This document shows, one piece after another, positions 30,524 to 39,422 of a DNA stretch of 64,000 nucleotides (the stretch's first letter is position 1; each line of letters opens with the position of its first letter). The notes under the pieces are model-generated. The model was not told the origin of the DNA. It worked only from the letters and a program-made list of their open reading frames with translations, and ran no database searches. Both the position numbers and the translations under genes were made by a program. The stretch covers positions 1-64,000 of the forward strand of contig NZ_BBCP01000001.1 of the NCBI RefSeq assembly GCF_001316105.1, given 5' to 3'. This stretch comes from Thermogymnomonas acidicola JCM 13583 (lineage in GTDB: Archaea > Thermoplasmatota > Thermoplasmata > Thermoplasmatales > Thermoplasmataceae).

Positions 30524-30980
30524 ATGCCGGTAAAGAAGCAGGCATCTGTAAAGTCGATCAAGAGGAAGGCCAGGAAGTCACAGAAAGTGGTCCTGGGCAG
30601 GGCGAAGGAATTCACATACAGGGGGGGGTACACACTCGAGCAACTCCAGAAAATGGACCTGCAGGAAGTCATGAAGCTCCTGACCGCCAGGGCCAGGAGG
30701 TCCCTGACCAGGGAGATGAACTACGAGCAGAAGGTGCTCTTTGAAAAGCTGAACTCAGATGAGCAGAACATAAAGACCCACGTGAGGGACATGATAATAC
30801 TCCCGAGGTTCGTTGGCAAGATTGTTGAGGTCTACAACGCAACTCATTCGTAAAGTTCGAGATAAAGCCCGAGATGATAGGCCATTACCTGGCGAGTTTG
30901 CCATGACAAGGAAGGAGGTGAAGCACTCCGGCCCAGGCGTTGGTGCTACCAGGTCATCGAAGTTCATGCCGCTGAAGTGA
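30524..30980 (+). CDS. rps19: 30S ribosomal protein uS19, frame-broken
   Basis: Head protein of the small subunit. Archaeal N-terminal extension, then [100 protein letters not shown]. Two single-base losses (GGC to GC near 30838-30841, GGG to GG near 30891-30894) shift the 3' third; repairing both gives a perfect family C-terminus. About 152 residues. Confidence 0.94.
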
Positions 30981-30985
30981 TGCAT

Positions 30986-31436
30986 ATGAAGGGTTACTCT
31001 ATCCAGAATGTGGGTGAGAGGAGCGCCAGGGCAAGGGGGGAAGGAACTGGACATATCCCTCAAGGACTCCGTGAACATAGCACACTTCCTGAGGGGGGAA
31101 GAGGCTCCAGTGGGCCATAGATGCGCTTGAGAAGGTCACCCAGAAGAAGCTGGCTGTGCCTTACTTCAGGTACCTTGACTCCGTGTCACACAGGAAGGGC
31201 ATGTCTTCCGGGCGCTACCCAGTAAAGGCCGCCAGGGCATTCCTAGAGGTGCTCAGGAACGCCGAAGCAAACGCAGAGTTCAAGAGCCTTGACACGGAGA
31301 ACCTCGTGATCCGCCACATAGCAGCCACCAAGGCAGGATGATCAAGAAATACCTGCCGAAGGCCTACGGCAGGGCCGGCGCATGGTTCAAGGACCTCGTC
31401 AATGTGGAGGTAGTCGTTGAGGAGGTGGAGTCATGA
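30986..31436 (+). CDS. rpl22: 50S ribosomal protein uL22, frame-broken
   Basis: Lines the exit tunnel. [107 protein letters not shown]. Breaks at G6 near 31034-31041, G6 near 31092-31097 and a lost A near 31336-31340. About 150 residues. The stop overlaps the uS3 ATG (TCATGA). Confidence 0.93.
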
Positions 31437-32086
31437 AGGAGAGGAAGTTCGTGAAGGAGGCCGTGAACAAGCTCCTCGTGGCCGAGTTCATCAGGAAGGC
31501 AACCGACAACGCTGGCTTCGGCGGCATAGAGATGAAGAGGACCCCCCCCTTCGGCACGAACATAACCCTCTACGTTAACAAGCCCGGCCTGGTCATAGGC
31601 AGGCACGGTGCCAAGGTGCAGGAGATCACGGACGAGCTGGAGAGGAGGTTCAAGGTGGAATCTCCGCAGATAGAGGTCAAGGAAATACCGAACCCCCGAC
31701 CTGAACCCCCAGGTTGTCTCGAAGAAGATCGCACTGTCCCTTGAGAAGGGCTGGAACTACAGGAAGGCAGGGAACACGTCTCTAAGGAGGGTCATTGAGG
31801 CAGGCTCCAAGGGCGTCATGATCAGGATAGGGGGGGCAAGATATCCGGCGAAAGGGCCAGGGCACAGAAGTTCATGTACGGGTCGATAAAGTACTCCGGC
31901 GAACCCGGCAGGAGCGGCATGGAGACGGGCTTCTCCATAGCAAAGCTCAAGCAAGGCGTGATCGGCGTCACGGTCCGCATGCTGAAGAACGATTACAAGC
32001 TGCCCGATGTGATAAGCGTCGGGGGGGAGCTCCCAAAGCAGGAAGTAAAGGAGGTAGTGTCACAAGATGGAGCTAAGGGCGAGTAG
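31433..32086 (+). CDS. rps3: 30S ribosomal protein uS3, frame-broken
   Basis: KH-domain protein at the mRNA entry. [20 protein letters not shown], the KH core [76 protein letters not shown]. Breaks near 31690-31712 and at the G6 run 31831-31836. About 218 residues; C-terminal tail short and acidic. Confidence 0.94.
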
Positions 32087-32267
32087 GATTAGGGAGATGA
32101 GCAGGCAGGAGAGGGAGGAGACCCTGAAGAACCTCAGGGAATCCCTGCTCAGGGAGAGGGCAAGCCATGCCATGGGAGGTGCACCCTCCAACCCGGGCAA
32201 GATAAAGTCCATAAAGAGGCAGATAGCCAGGGTCCTGACAGTGATGACGGAGGAAAACAAAGAATGA
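32067..32267 (+). CDS. rpl29: 50S ribosomal protein uL29
   Basis: About 66 residues: [26 protein letters not shown] and the C-terminal [16 protein letters not shown]. Intact. It starts 20 nt inside uS3, and its stop overlaps the aIF1 ATG (GAATGA). Confidence 0.94.
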   Translation: MELRASRIREMSRQEREETLKNLRESLLRERASHAMGGAPSNPGKIKSIKRQIARVLTVMTEENKE

Positions 32268-32566
32268 AGGACAAGAATTTCACGGGCATCCCGAAGGAGT
32301 TGCAGCCCTGGGAGGGCTTCAGCAGGGACACCCAGACTGTGAAGATAAGCGTGGACAAGAGGAGGTACGGCAAGAGCGTCACGATCATAGAGGGCATAGA
32401 CCCAAAGGCGGAGAACATACAGGAGATTGCGAAGACGCTGAAGAAGAAAGTGGCCTCTGGGGGGGGCACCGTTAAGGACGGGAGGATAATAGAGCTCCAG
32501 GGTGATCACAGGGAAACCGTGAAAAAGCATCTGGAGGAGATGGGCTTCAGGACTGAGGTCGTATGA
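32264..32566 (+). CDS. Translation initiation factor aIF1 (SUI1)
   Basis: About 100 residues, SUI1 fold with KISVDKRRYGKSVTIIEGID, EIAKTLKKKVASGGTVKDGRIIELQGDHR. Start-codon fidelity factor binding near the P site. The G7 run at 32460-32466 gives ASGGGTV for the family's SGGTV, in frame. The gene sits between uL29 and Rnp1, the usual archaeal order. Confidence 0.95.
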   Translation: MKDKNFTGIPKELQPWEGFSRDTQTVKISVDKRRYGKSVTIIEGIDPKAENIQEIAKTLKKKVASGGGTVKDGRIIELQGDHRETVKKHLEEMGFRTEVV

Positions 32567-32871
32567 GGAACCTTAGGGACTACCTTGATGACCTGATTGG
32601 CTACCACTGTGAGGTCGTGAGGTCCAGCAACAGTGCCCTGGTGGGCATAGGCGGAAAAATAGTGGACGAGACCAGGAACATGGTCTATATAGGGTCTGGC
32701 AGGAGGGTCAGGGCAGTCCCAAAGGGCGTGGTAACACTCAAGATCTCAAAGCCAGGCAGGGAAGTCTACCTGAAAGGGCCCTTGCTCTGTTACAGGCCTG
32801 AGGATAGGCTCAAGGAATCAAGGAGGATTGAGAGGAACCTGAGAAGGGGGGGTGGTGTTAATGGCAACTAG
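32563..32871 (+). CDS. rnp1: RNase P protein component 1 (Rpp29/POP4)
   Basis: Sm-like beta-barrel protein of archaeal RNase P, about 100 residues: LIGYHCEVVRSSNSALVGIGGKIVDETRNMVYI, VRAVPKGVVTLKI, LCYRPEDRLKES. ATG 32563 overlaps the aIF1 stop. The C-terminus runs into uS17 through a 7-G run at 32846-32852, so the last residues are uncertain. Confidence 0.93.
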   Translation: MRNLRDYLDDLIGYHCEVVRSSNSALVGIGGKIVDETRNMVYIGSGRRVRAVPKGVVTLKISKPGREVYLKGPLLCYRPEDRLKESRRIERNLRRGGGVNGN

Positions 32872-33193
32872 GAACATCGGTATAGATGTGAAACCGCCAG
32901 CCACTGAGTGCAAGGACAAAAAGTGTCCTTTCCACGGCAGCCTGGTCGTGAGGGGGGGCCAGGTGATGACTGGCGTCGTCAAGTCTGCATCCATGATAAG
33001 GAGTGCAGTAGTGACCAGGGAGTACAAGAAGTACATAAAGAAGTACGAGAGGAGGACCAGCGTCCTGAAGAAATACCATGTGCATGTGCCCGGATGCATA
33101 TCCGTCAAGCCGGGCGACGTGGTCAAGATCGCTGAGTGCAGGAAGCTGGCCAAGACCATATCATATGTTGTGGTGGAGAAGGTGACCACATGA
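32861..33193 (+). CDS. rps17: 30S ribosomal protein uS17
   Basis: About 110 residues, archaeal type: [85 protein letters not shown]. In frame; one G7 run (32952-32958) adds a Gly. ATG 32861 lies within the end of rnp1. Confidence 0.95.
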   Translation: MATRNIGIDVKPPATECKDKKCPFHGSLVVRGGQVMTGVVKSASMIRSAVVTREYKKYIKKYERRTSVLKKYHVHVPGCISVKPGDVVKIAECRKLAKTISYVVVEKVTT

Positions 33194-33595
33194 AGGGAGT
33201 AGCGGGCAGACAGCACAGGGGGGGACTACCGCTCGGCGCAACCATGATATGCGCGGACAACAGCGGTGCCAAGATGATCAGCCTCATAGACGTCAAGGCG
33301 TACCACGCGTTGCCAGGCGCATACCGGCCGCTGGCGTAGGCGATATGTTCGTTGCGAGCGTGAAGAAGGGTACGCCTGAGATGAGGAGCAAGGTGGTCTA
33401 CGCCGTCGTGATAAGGCAGCGCAGGCCGTACAGGCGCCTGATGGCACGATGGTCGAGTTCGAGGAGAACGCAGCGGTGCTTGTAACGCCTGACGGAGAGG
33501 TGAGGGGGGGATCCGAGATAAAGGGGGGGCCCGTGGCCAGGGAGGCGGCCGAGAGGTGGCCAAGGATAGCGGCAATTGCCTCCACAATAGTATAG
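33190..33595 (+). CDS. rpl14: 50S ribosomal protein uL14, frame-broken
   Basis: Subunit-interface protein. [24 protein letters not shown], then after a slip [41 protein letters not shown], then after a second slip [43 protein letters not shown]. Breaks near 33318-33322 and 33438-33443 (single-base changes in short runs), with in-frame surplus Gly at the G7 runs. About 132 residues. ATG overlaps the uS17 stop. Confidence 0.94.
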
Positions 33596-33604
33596 GGTGA
33601 TATC

Positions 33605-34096
33605 ATGATCAAGAGGCTGAATGTGCACCTCTCAAGGGACCTCCAGAAGAAGTTCGGCATACGCACCTTTCCCATAGTCTCCGGCGACGTGGTCAGGATT
33701 GTCAAGGGATCGAGGAAGGGAGAAGGCGGAAAGGTCGTTGAAGTCGACCACGTCGCGGGAAGGGTCTCGGTGGAGGGAATAACCATAGCGAAGGCGGACG
33801 GCAAGCAGAAGCCATTCTTCCTGAGGCCGGAGGAACTGGTCATCACAAGGCTCGACCTCTCCAGGCAGGAGCGGCAGGACAGGCTCAGGCAGCTGGCCGC
33901 ACTCAGGAACGTCACGGTGTCTGAAGAGGTCATAAAGGAAGAACAGCAGGCGGCTGTGGCAGAGGAGAAGAAGGAGGTCAGCGAGCAGCCGGCGCAGGCA
34001 GTGGAGGGCACAACCACGGATGAGGCCGGATCAGTGGCCGCATCTGGTTCAGAGGATGAAGTGAAGGAGGCCGAGGGAAATGATAACGAAAACTAA
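33605..34096 (+). CDS. rpl24: 50S ribosomal protein uL24 with long acidic tail
   Basis: KOW-domain protein that starts 50S assembly: FPIVSGDVVRIVKGSRKGEGGKVVEVDHVAGRVSVEGIT. The family core ends near residue 105; here about 55 further residues are low-complexity and acidic (EEQQAAVAEEKKEVSEQ, then repeated Glu/Ala/Ser/Thr up to EAEGNDNEN). 163 residues in one intact frame, against about 120 usually. The tail's 3' end overlaps the eS4 start by 17 nt. Confidence 0.95.
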   Translation: MIKRLNVHLSRDLQKKFGIRTFPIVSGDVVRIVKGSRKGEGGKVVEVDHVAGRVSVEGITIAKADGKQKPFFLRPEELVITRLDLSRQERQDRLRQLAALRNVTVSEEVIKEEQQAAVAEEKKEVSEQPAQAVEGTTTDEAGSVAASGSEDEVKEAEGNDNEN

Positions 34097-34809
34097 GAGG
34101 CTTGTCCTTCCCAGGACAATCAAGATCGCGAGAAAGACCCACTTCTGGGGGGGAGCGAGTGCATCCCCCCGGCAAGCATGACAGGGAGCACTCAATACCC
34201 CCTCCTGATCCTGTTAAGGGACTACCTCCACCTTGGCGACAAGGAGAGGGAGATAGCCAGGATGCTTGCCAACAGGCAGGTTGCCGTGGATGGCAAGGTA
34301 GTCAGGGAGAAGCGCTTCGGTGTAGGCTTCATGGATGTGGTCTCAATACTACCGACAGGGGGGGAACACTTCAGGATAACCTACGATACCCTGGGAAGGC
34401 TCGTCCCTGTGAGGATCGAAGAGGGGGGGAGGCACAGATAAAGCCCCTCAGGATAAAGGGAAAGAGGAGCATAGACAACAGCCGCTTCCAGATAACCTTC
34501 CATGACGGGAGGAACATGATCACACAGGACAAGGACCTGAGGCCCGGTGACGTAGTGATATTTGACCTGAAGTCTAGGTCGGTTGTGGAGAAGCTGAAGT
34601 TCCAGCCTGGGAACAGGGCCTTCCTAACAGGCGGCTCGCACGTGGGGGGGGAAATCGGCACGATCAAGAAGATCGAGGTCAAGGAGTCATCGCACGCCAA
34701 CCTGGTGCACTTTGAGGAGGGCTTCAGCACCGTTCAGGACTATGCGTTCGTCATATCGTCACCGAAGTACTCATTCAACATCAAGGTACAGGGAGGTGCG
34801 CAGTCTTGA
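34080..34809 (+). CDS. rps4e: 30S ribosomal protein eS4, frame-broken
   Basis: Start LVLPRTIKIARKTHFWG matches the family. S4-type RNA-binding stretch YLHLGDKEREIARMLANRQVAVDGKVV, then MDVVSILPTGGEHFRITYDTLGRL, KPLRIKGKRSIDNSRFQITFHDGRNM, and the KOW part LTGGSHVGGEIGTIKKIEVKESS. Breaks at the G7 run near 34148-34154, at 34195-34201 and at the G7 run near 34425-34431. About 238 residues. ATG 34080 overlaps uL24. Confidence 0.94.
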
Positions 34810-35323
34810 GCAATCCGATGCAGGAAATTGTCATAGACAAGGTCGTGGTCAACATAGGCGTTGGCCAGGCGGGCGACAGGCTTAACAAGGCGGCCAGGGT
34901 CGTGGAGATGTTGACTAACAGGAAGCCGGTGTTCACGACCGCGAAGAGGACCGTCAGGGACTTCAACGTGAGGAAGGGCCTGCAGATAGGAGTCAAGGTT
35001 ACCCTCAGGAAGAATGATGCTGTGGAGTTCCTCAAAAAGGCGCTCTACGCAAAAGGATATAAGATCCCGCACTACTCCTTCGACAGGCAGGGAAATGCCT
35101 ACTTCGGCATAGCGGACTACACGGACTTCAAGGGCATGAAGTACGATCCGGAGATCGGCATATTCGGCATGGACATAGCCGTGGTGCTCAAGAGGAGGGG
35201 GGGCGGGTACAGGCTGGAGAGGAGGAGGGTAAACAGGAAGCACCTGCCTCTAAGATCAGGGTCACCAGGGAGGAGAGCATGGAGTTCCTTGAAAAGAATT
35301 TCAACGTGCAGGTGGTGAGGTAA
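34806..35323 (+). CDS. rpl5: 50S ribosomal protein uL5, frame-broken at the 3' end
   Basis: 5S rRNA binding protein: [100 protein letters not shown] 34806 gives MSNP; ATG 34818 is an alternative. A single-base slip near 35243-35247 separates the last 28 residues ([23 protein letters not shown]). About 172 residues. Confidence 0.94.
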
Positions 35324-35485
35324 TGGCACAGGTCAAGCTGCAGCCCAAGAAGAAATTTGGCCACAAAGAGGGTTGCCTGAGGTGCGGGAGGAAGAGAGGG
35401 ATAGTGAGGAGGTACGGCCTGCACCTCTGCAGGCAGTGCTTCAGGGAGACGGCCCCCCCAGCTTGGCTTCAGGAAGTACAGTTAA
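35323..35485 (+). CDS. rps14: 30S ribosomal protein uS14 (zinc-binding type)
   Basis: Short zinc-ribbon form of about 53 residues: [31 protein letters not shown] with CxxC...CxxC. A C7 run at 35453-35459, one longer than the six the frame needs, shifts the last ten residues (PQLGFRKYS). ATG overlaps the uL5 stop (TAATG). Confidence 0.93.
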
Positions 35486-35494
35486 GGTGATGTT

Positions 35495-35887
35495 ATGAGA
35501 CATGACCCGCTCAATGATATAATAAACAGCATCAAGAACGCTTCCAGGATAGGGAGGAAGGAGATCGTAGCTGAACCTGCAGGCAGGCTCATAGGCAGGG
35601 TCCTGAAGGTCATGCAGGAGTACAACTACCTGAAGAGCTTCGAGGTCATAGACGAGGCCAGGGGGGGAGGGAAGTTCAGGATCGTGCTCAGCGACACCAT
35701 TAACAACTGTGGTGTGATCAAGCCAAGGCTCCCTGTCAAGATATCAAACATGGACAGGTACGAGGCCAGGTACCTCCCCGCCCAGGACTTCGGAATCCTG
35801 ATACTCACAACAACAAAGGGCGTGATGAGCCACATAGAGGCCAGGAAGCTGGGAATAGGCGGTAAGCTGCTTGCCTACGTCTACTGA
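35495..35887 (+). CDS. rps8: 30S ribosomal protein uS8
   Basis: About 130 residues: DPLNDIINSIKNASRIGRKEI, LIGRVLKVMQEYNYLKSFEVID, KFRIVLSDTINNCGVIKPRLPV, GILILTTTKGVMSHIEARKLGIGGKLLAYVY. In frame. EARGGGKFRI carries a surplus Gly from a G7 run. Confidence 0.96.
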   Translation: MRHDPLNDIINSIKNASRIGRKEIVAEPAGRLIGRVLKVMQEYNYLKSFEVIDEARGGGKFRIVLSDTINNCGVIKPRLPVKISNMDRYEARYLPAQDFGILILTTTKGVMSHIEARKLGIGGKLLAYVY

Positions 35888-35897
35888 GGTGGCGCGC

Positions 35898-36452
35898 ATG
35901 GAGATAAAGTGGAAGGAAATGTTCTCATTAAGCCCTCCGCAGGGCGTCACGTTCACGGTGAGCGACCACACGGTGGAGGTGAAGGGTAAGCTGGGCACGG
36001 TTGTCCGTGTCTTCAAGGACAACTATGTCCGCGTGGTGCCTGACGGGAACTCCATAAAGATAATGGTGAGCAAGGAGAACCGCAGGAACAGGGGGGGGAT
36101 AGCGGGCACCTGGTACTCCGAGATCAGGAACGCCTTCAGGGGGGGAGTGACAGAGGGGGGGTTCAGGTACGAGATGAAGATCGATTACACGCACTTTCCC
36201 ATGAGGGTCTCTGTCAGGGGGGGCAACAGGGTAGTGATTGAGAACTTCCTGGGGGGGGAGAGGTCACCCAGGTATGCAGACATAGTGGGCAACACAAAGG
36301 TGAGCGTCAAGGGTGATAGGGTTACGCTTGAGGGCATAGACAGGCGCCAGCTAGGCGAGACCGCCGCAAACATAGAGAGGGCCACGAAGATAAAGGGCTT
36401 CGACCTCAGGGTCTTCCAGGACGGCGTCTACCTGATTTCAAAGGGTGAGTGA
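35898..36452 (+). CDS. rpl6: 50S ribosomal protein uL6
   Basis: Two-fold repeat RNA-binding protein, about 184 residues, one frame. Five long G runs (four of 7, one of 8) each insert one Gly: [22 protein letters not shown] (two), [12 protein letters not shown] and [10 protein letters not shown], where archaeal uL6 has [21 protein letters not shown]. Otherwise a textbook archaeal uL6 ending [20 protein letters not shown] 35898 follows GAGGTGGCG. Confidence 0.96.
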   Translation: MEIKWKEMFSLSPPQGVTFTVSDHTVEVKGKLGTVVRVFKDNYVRVVPDGNSIKIMVSKENRRNRGGIAGTWYSEIRNAFRGGVTEGGFRYEMKIDYTHFPMRVSVRGGNRVVIENFLGGERSPRYADIVGNTKVSVKGDRVTLEGIDRRQLGETAANIERATKIKGFDLRVFQDGVYLISKGE

Positions 36453-36453
36453 G

Positions 36454-36870
36454 ATGAACACTCTGAAACCTTCGCTGTCGGAATACGAGAAGAGGTTACT
36501 GAAGATCAAGGTCGAGCAGGCAAGGAAGCGTCCAGCCTTCAGGAGGCAGGAGTGGTTCAGGTACAAGAAGCTCGGGGGGGATGCATGGAGGAAGCCCAGG
36601 GGGGGAAAACACTCCAAGATGCGTGAGCACCTTGCCAGGAGGCCTCCTGTAGTCGATTCGGGTTTCAGGTCTCCAAGAATCGTGAGGGGGGGCCTGCACC
36701 CGTCCGGCTTCAGGGAGGTGCTGGTGAACAACGTTTCTGAGCTGGAGAGGCTGGACAGGAACAGGGAGGCGGCCAGGATTGCCTCCAAGGTGGGGGCCAA
36801 GAAGAGGGAGGCGATCCTGAAGAGGGCAGATGAACTTGGCATCAGGGTCATCAACAGGGGGAGTGAGTGA
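36454..36870 (+). CDS. rpl32e: 50S ribosomal protein eL32
   Basis: About 138 residues. Core [32 protein letters not shown], then [54 protein letters not shown]. In frame with surplus Gly at LGGDAW, PRGGKHS and VRGGLHP. ATG 36454 is two bases after the uL6 stop; an in-frame GTG at 36445 is possible. Confidence 0.95.
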   Translation: MNTLKPSLSEYEKRLLKIKVEQARKRPAFRRQEWFRYKKLGGDAWRKPRGGKHSKMREHLARRPPVVDSGFRSPRIVRGGLHPSGFREVLVNNVSELERLDRNREAARIASKVGAKKREAILKRADELGIRVINRGSE

Positions 36871-36872
36871 GC

Positions 36873-37334
36873 ATGAAGATGGAAACAGCGAAGAGGCTGG
36901 CTGCAGAGGAGTTCAAGTCCGGCGTCTCCAGAGTCTGGATCGACACGAACAGCACCGAGGAGGTGCTCGAGGCCGCATCGAGGGAGGACATAAGGCAGCT
37001 CATAGAGAGGAACGTCATACAGCTCAAGCAGAAGAAGGGCAACTCCAAGGGGGGGAGGTTCAAGAAGAGACTCAAGCAGCTTTCCAAGGGCCGCAGGCGC
37101 GGGGAAGGTTCCATAAGGGGGGGTACCAAGTATGCTAGGTTCCCGAGAAAGGAGCGCTGGATCAAGACGATCAGGCCACTCAGGGAGGAGCTCAGGAACC
37201 TCCGGGACAGAGGTAGCATAGACAGGAAGACTTACAGGCGCTTTTACAGGATCATAAAGGGGGGGCTCGATAAAGTCCAGGGCCAGCTGGTGGCCCAGAT
37301 AAAGTCGCAGGGCCTCCTAAAGGGCGGTGAATGA
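36873..37334 (+). CDS. rpl19e: 50S ribosomal protein eL19
   Basis: About 153 residues: METAKRLAAEEFKSGVSRVWIDTN, EEVLEAASREDIRQLIERNVIQ, then the basic GRRRGEGSIRG-TKYARFPRKERWI and RPLREELRNLRDRGSIDRKTYRRFYRIIKGG. One frame, surplus Gly at SKGGRF and SIRGGTK. Either GTG 36867 or ATG 36873 starts it. Confidence 0.95.
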   Translation: MKMETAKRLAAEEFKSGVSRVWIDTNSTEEVLEAASREDIRQLIERNVIQLKQKKGNSKGGRFKKRLKQLSKGRRRGEGSIRGGTKYARFPRKERWIKTIRPLREELRNLRDRGSIDRKTYRRFYRIIKGGLDKVQGQLVAQIKSQGLLKGGE

Positions 37335-37335
37335 T

Positions 37336-37838
37336 ATGCACGTTAGAGTGTTCAAGAGGAAGAGGGAGGGCATTACCGACTACAGGAAGAGGCTTGCCCT
37401 CGTCAAGTCAGGCCTACCGAGGCTCGTGGTGAGGCCTTCGGGAAAGGGGGGGATACAGGCCCAGATAGTGAAGTTCAGCCCGAGGGGGGGTGACATAGTG
37501 GTCGCCACGGTCAACGAGAGGAGCCTCAGGAAGAGGGGGGGCTCCAGGTTGATGGCAACAGCACCCCCCGTCTGCTACCTGGTGGGCTACATGCTGGGAA
37601 AGCTTGCGCTTTCCAGGGAGGTGGAGGAGGCTGTCCTTGACATAGGCCGCAGGAAACTGACACGGGGGGCGGAAGGATAACGGCTGTCCTCAAGGGTGCC
37701 GTCGATGCTGGCCTTTACGTTCCGCACGACGAGAGCATCCTCCCCTCGGAAGACAGGATAAAGGGAAAGCACCTGAAGGACAGCAAGAGGTTCAGCGGTA
37801 TCGATGAGATGAAGAGGGCCCTGGAGGTGGTTCAGTGA
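37336..37838 (+). CDS. rpl18: 50S ribosomal protein uL18, frame-broken
   Basis: 5S rRNA binding protein. [33 protein letters not shown], then [33 protein letters not shown], then after a slip in CACGGGGGGCGG (37662-37673) [31 protein letters not shown]. About 168 residues after repair. The stop CAGTGA overlaps the uS5 GTG. Confidence 0.94.
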
Positions 37839-38504
37839 CTGATGAAGACTGGGTCCCAAAGACGCAGCTCGGGAAGCTGGTGGCCGAGGGCAAGATAAAG
37901 ACGATGTCAGAGGCCATCAGGTCAAGGCTGCCACTGAAGGAGTACCAGATAGTTGACATCCTCTTACCAAACCTGATGGATGAGGCAATATACATAGAGA
38001 GGGCACAGAGGATGACAGACTCCGGAAGGAGGATGAACTACTCTGTGACCGCGGTGGTTGGCAACGGCGATGGCTTTGTCGGTGTGGGAAGGGGGCAAGG
38101 CCAAGGAGGCTGCACCTGCCATAAGGAAGGCAGTGAACAACGCGAAGCTCAACATACTGGAGATCAGGAGAGGCTGTGGCTCCTGGGAGTGCGGCTGTGG
38201 CAGGGCCCACACGCTGCCGTTCCTGGTCGTCGGGAAGTCGGGCTCCGTTGAAGTGGTGCTCAAGCCTGCGCCACAGGGCCTGGGCAGGGCAGTCGGAGAT
38301 GTGGCCAAGATCATACTCAGGATGGCAGGCATCGAGGACGCCTGGGGCTTCGCCAAGGGCCACACGAAGACCACTGTGAACTACGCTCTGGCCACATTTG
38401 ATGCCCTGAGGCAGACCTCCATAATGAAGATAAACCCTGCGCTCAAACTGTCAACGCCAATATATGCGGGGAGTGTTGCTAATGCTGGCAGTGTTAAGAG
38501 TTAG
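37835..38504 (+). CDS. rps5: 30S ribosomal protein uS5, frame-broken
   Basis: Decoding-fidelity protein. [66 protein letters not shown], the archaeal insert [19 protein letters not shown], then [29 protein letters not shown]5 for G4 at 38091-38095 causes the only break. About 222 residues. Starts with GTG overlapping uL18. Confidence 0.95.
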
Positions 38505-38980
38505 GGGGAAGGACCGGCATCAGGCCGGACGCGGAGAAGACCGCGGCACTCATGAGGTTGCACAGGATCAACCACCTGGTCCTGGTGCCCGAGGACGATG
38601 TGCACAGGGGCATGCTGCAGGTGGTGAAGGATTACGTCACGTGGGGTGAGATAGACCGGGAGACACTGGTCATGCTTCTCAAGTACAGGGCACAGCTGAA
38701 GGGCCACAGGCCTCTCGACAGGGAGGCACTGTCATCCCTCGGCTACTCCTCTTACGAGGAACTGGCGGACGCAATACTGGCCGGAAAGAAGCTCACAGAC
38801 CTGGAGCACTGGTGCCGGTGTTCAGGCTGAACCCGCCTGTGAAGGGCTACGAGTACATAAGGAAGCCCGTGACACAGGGGGGGGCACACTGGCTACAGGG
38901 GGGGTAAGGCCATAAACCAGCTGATCAAGAGGATGCTGATCTCAGGGGGGGTTGATCTCAATGGTAAGGGAGAAAACTAA
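38482..38980 (+). CDS. rpl30: 50S ribosomal protein uL30, frame-broken
   Basis: [35 protein letters not shown] needs one G removed near 38511-38513. [44 protein letters not shown], then after another slip near 38812-38818 [22 protein letters not shown]. The 3' end is uncertain because G7 runs at 38877-38885, 38899-38905 and 38945-38951 precede it; the TAA at 38978-38980 keeps the frame and overlaps uL15. Confidence 0.88.
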
Positions 38981-39422
38981 GAAGCTGAGGGGGGGCGGTC
39001 ACTACGGCCGTGGCTGGAAGGCAGGAAGGGGGGGCAAGGGAAAGCGTGGAGGCTCAGGGAACGCAGGAATGGGGGGGAAGCACAGGTGGATATGGATGCT
39101 CAAGTACGACAGGCTCCACCTGGGCGGAAAGGGGGGGTTCGTGAGCCACCACAGGAAGGCGCCAGAGAACCCGATAAACATATCGAAGCTCAACCAGCTG
39201 CTGCAGCAGCTCGAGAGGGATGGCTACGCGACCAGGGATGGGGGGGATGCTGTGACAGTTGACCTCAGGGCCGCTGGCTACACCAGGCTCCTCGGGGGGG
39301 CCGGTGTGCCTGAGTTCAGGGGGGGCCACATAAAAGTGGCCAGGGCGACGCAAAAAGCAATAAATAAGCTTTCCAATCATGGTGTCACGGTTGAAGTAGA
39401 TGGCGGAGATTCAGAGGAATAG
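38961..39422 (+). CDS. rpl15: 50S ribosomal protein uL15
   Basis: About 153 residues: [39 protein letters not shown], then HHRKAPENPINISKLNQLLQQLE and ATQKAINKLSNHGVTVEVDG. One frame, with about eight long G runs each adding a Gly (KLRGGGH, GMGGKHR, HLGGKGGF, LLGGAG, FRGGHI). Overlaps the secY start by 23 nt. Confidence 0.95.
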   Translation: MVREKTKKLRGGGHYGRGWKAGRGGKGKRGGSGNAGMGGKHRWIWMLKYDRLHLGGKGGFVSHHRKAPENPINISKLNQLLQQLERDGYATRDGGDAVTVDLRAAGYTRLLGGAGVPEFRGGHIKVARATQKAINKLSNHGVTVEVDGGDSEE

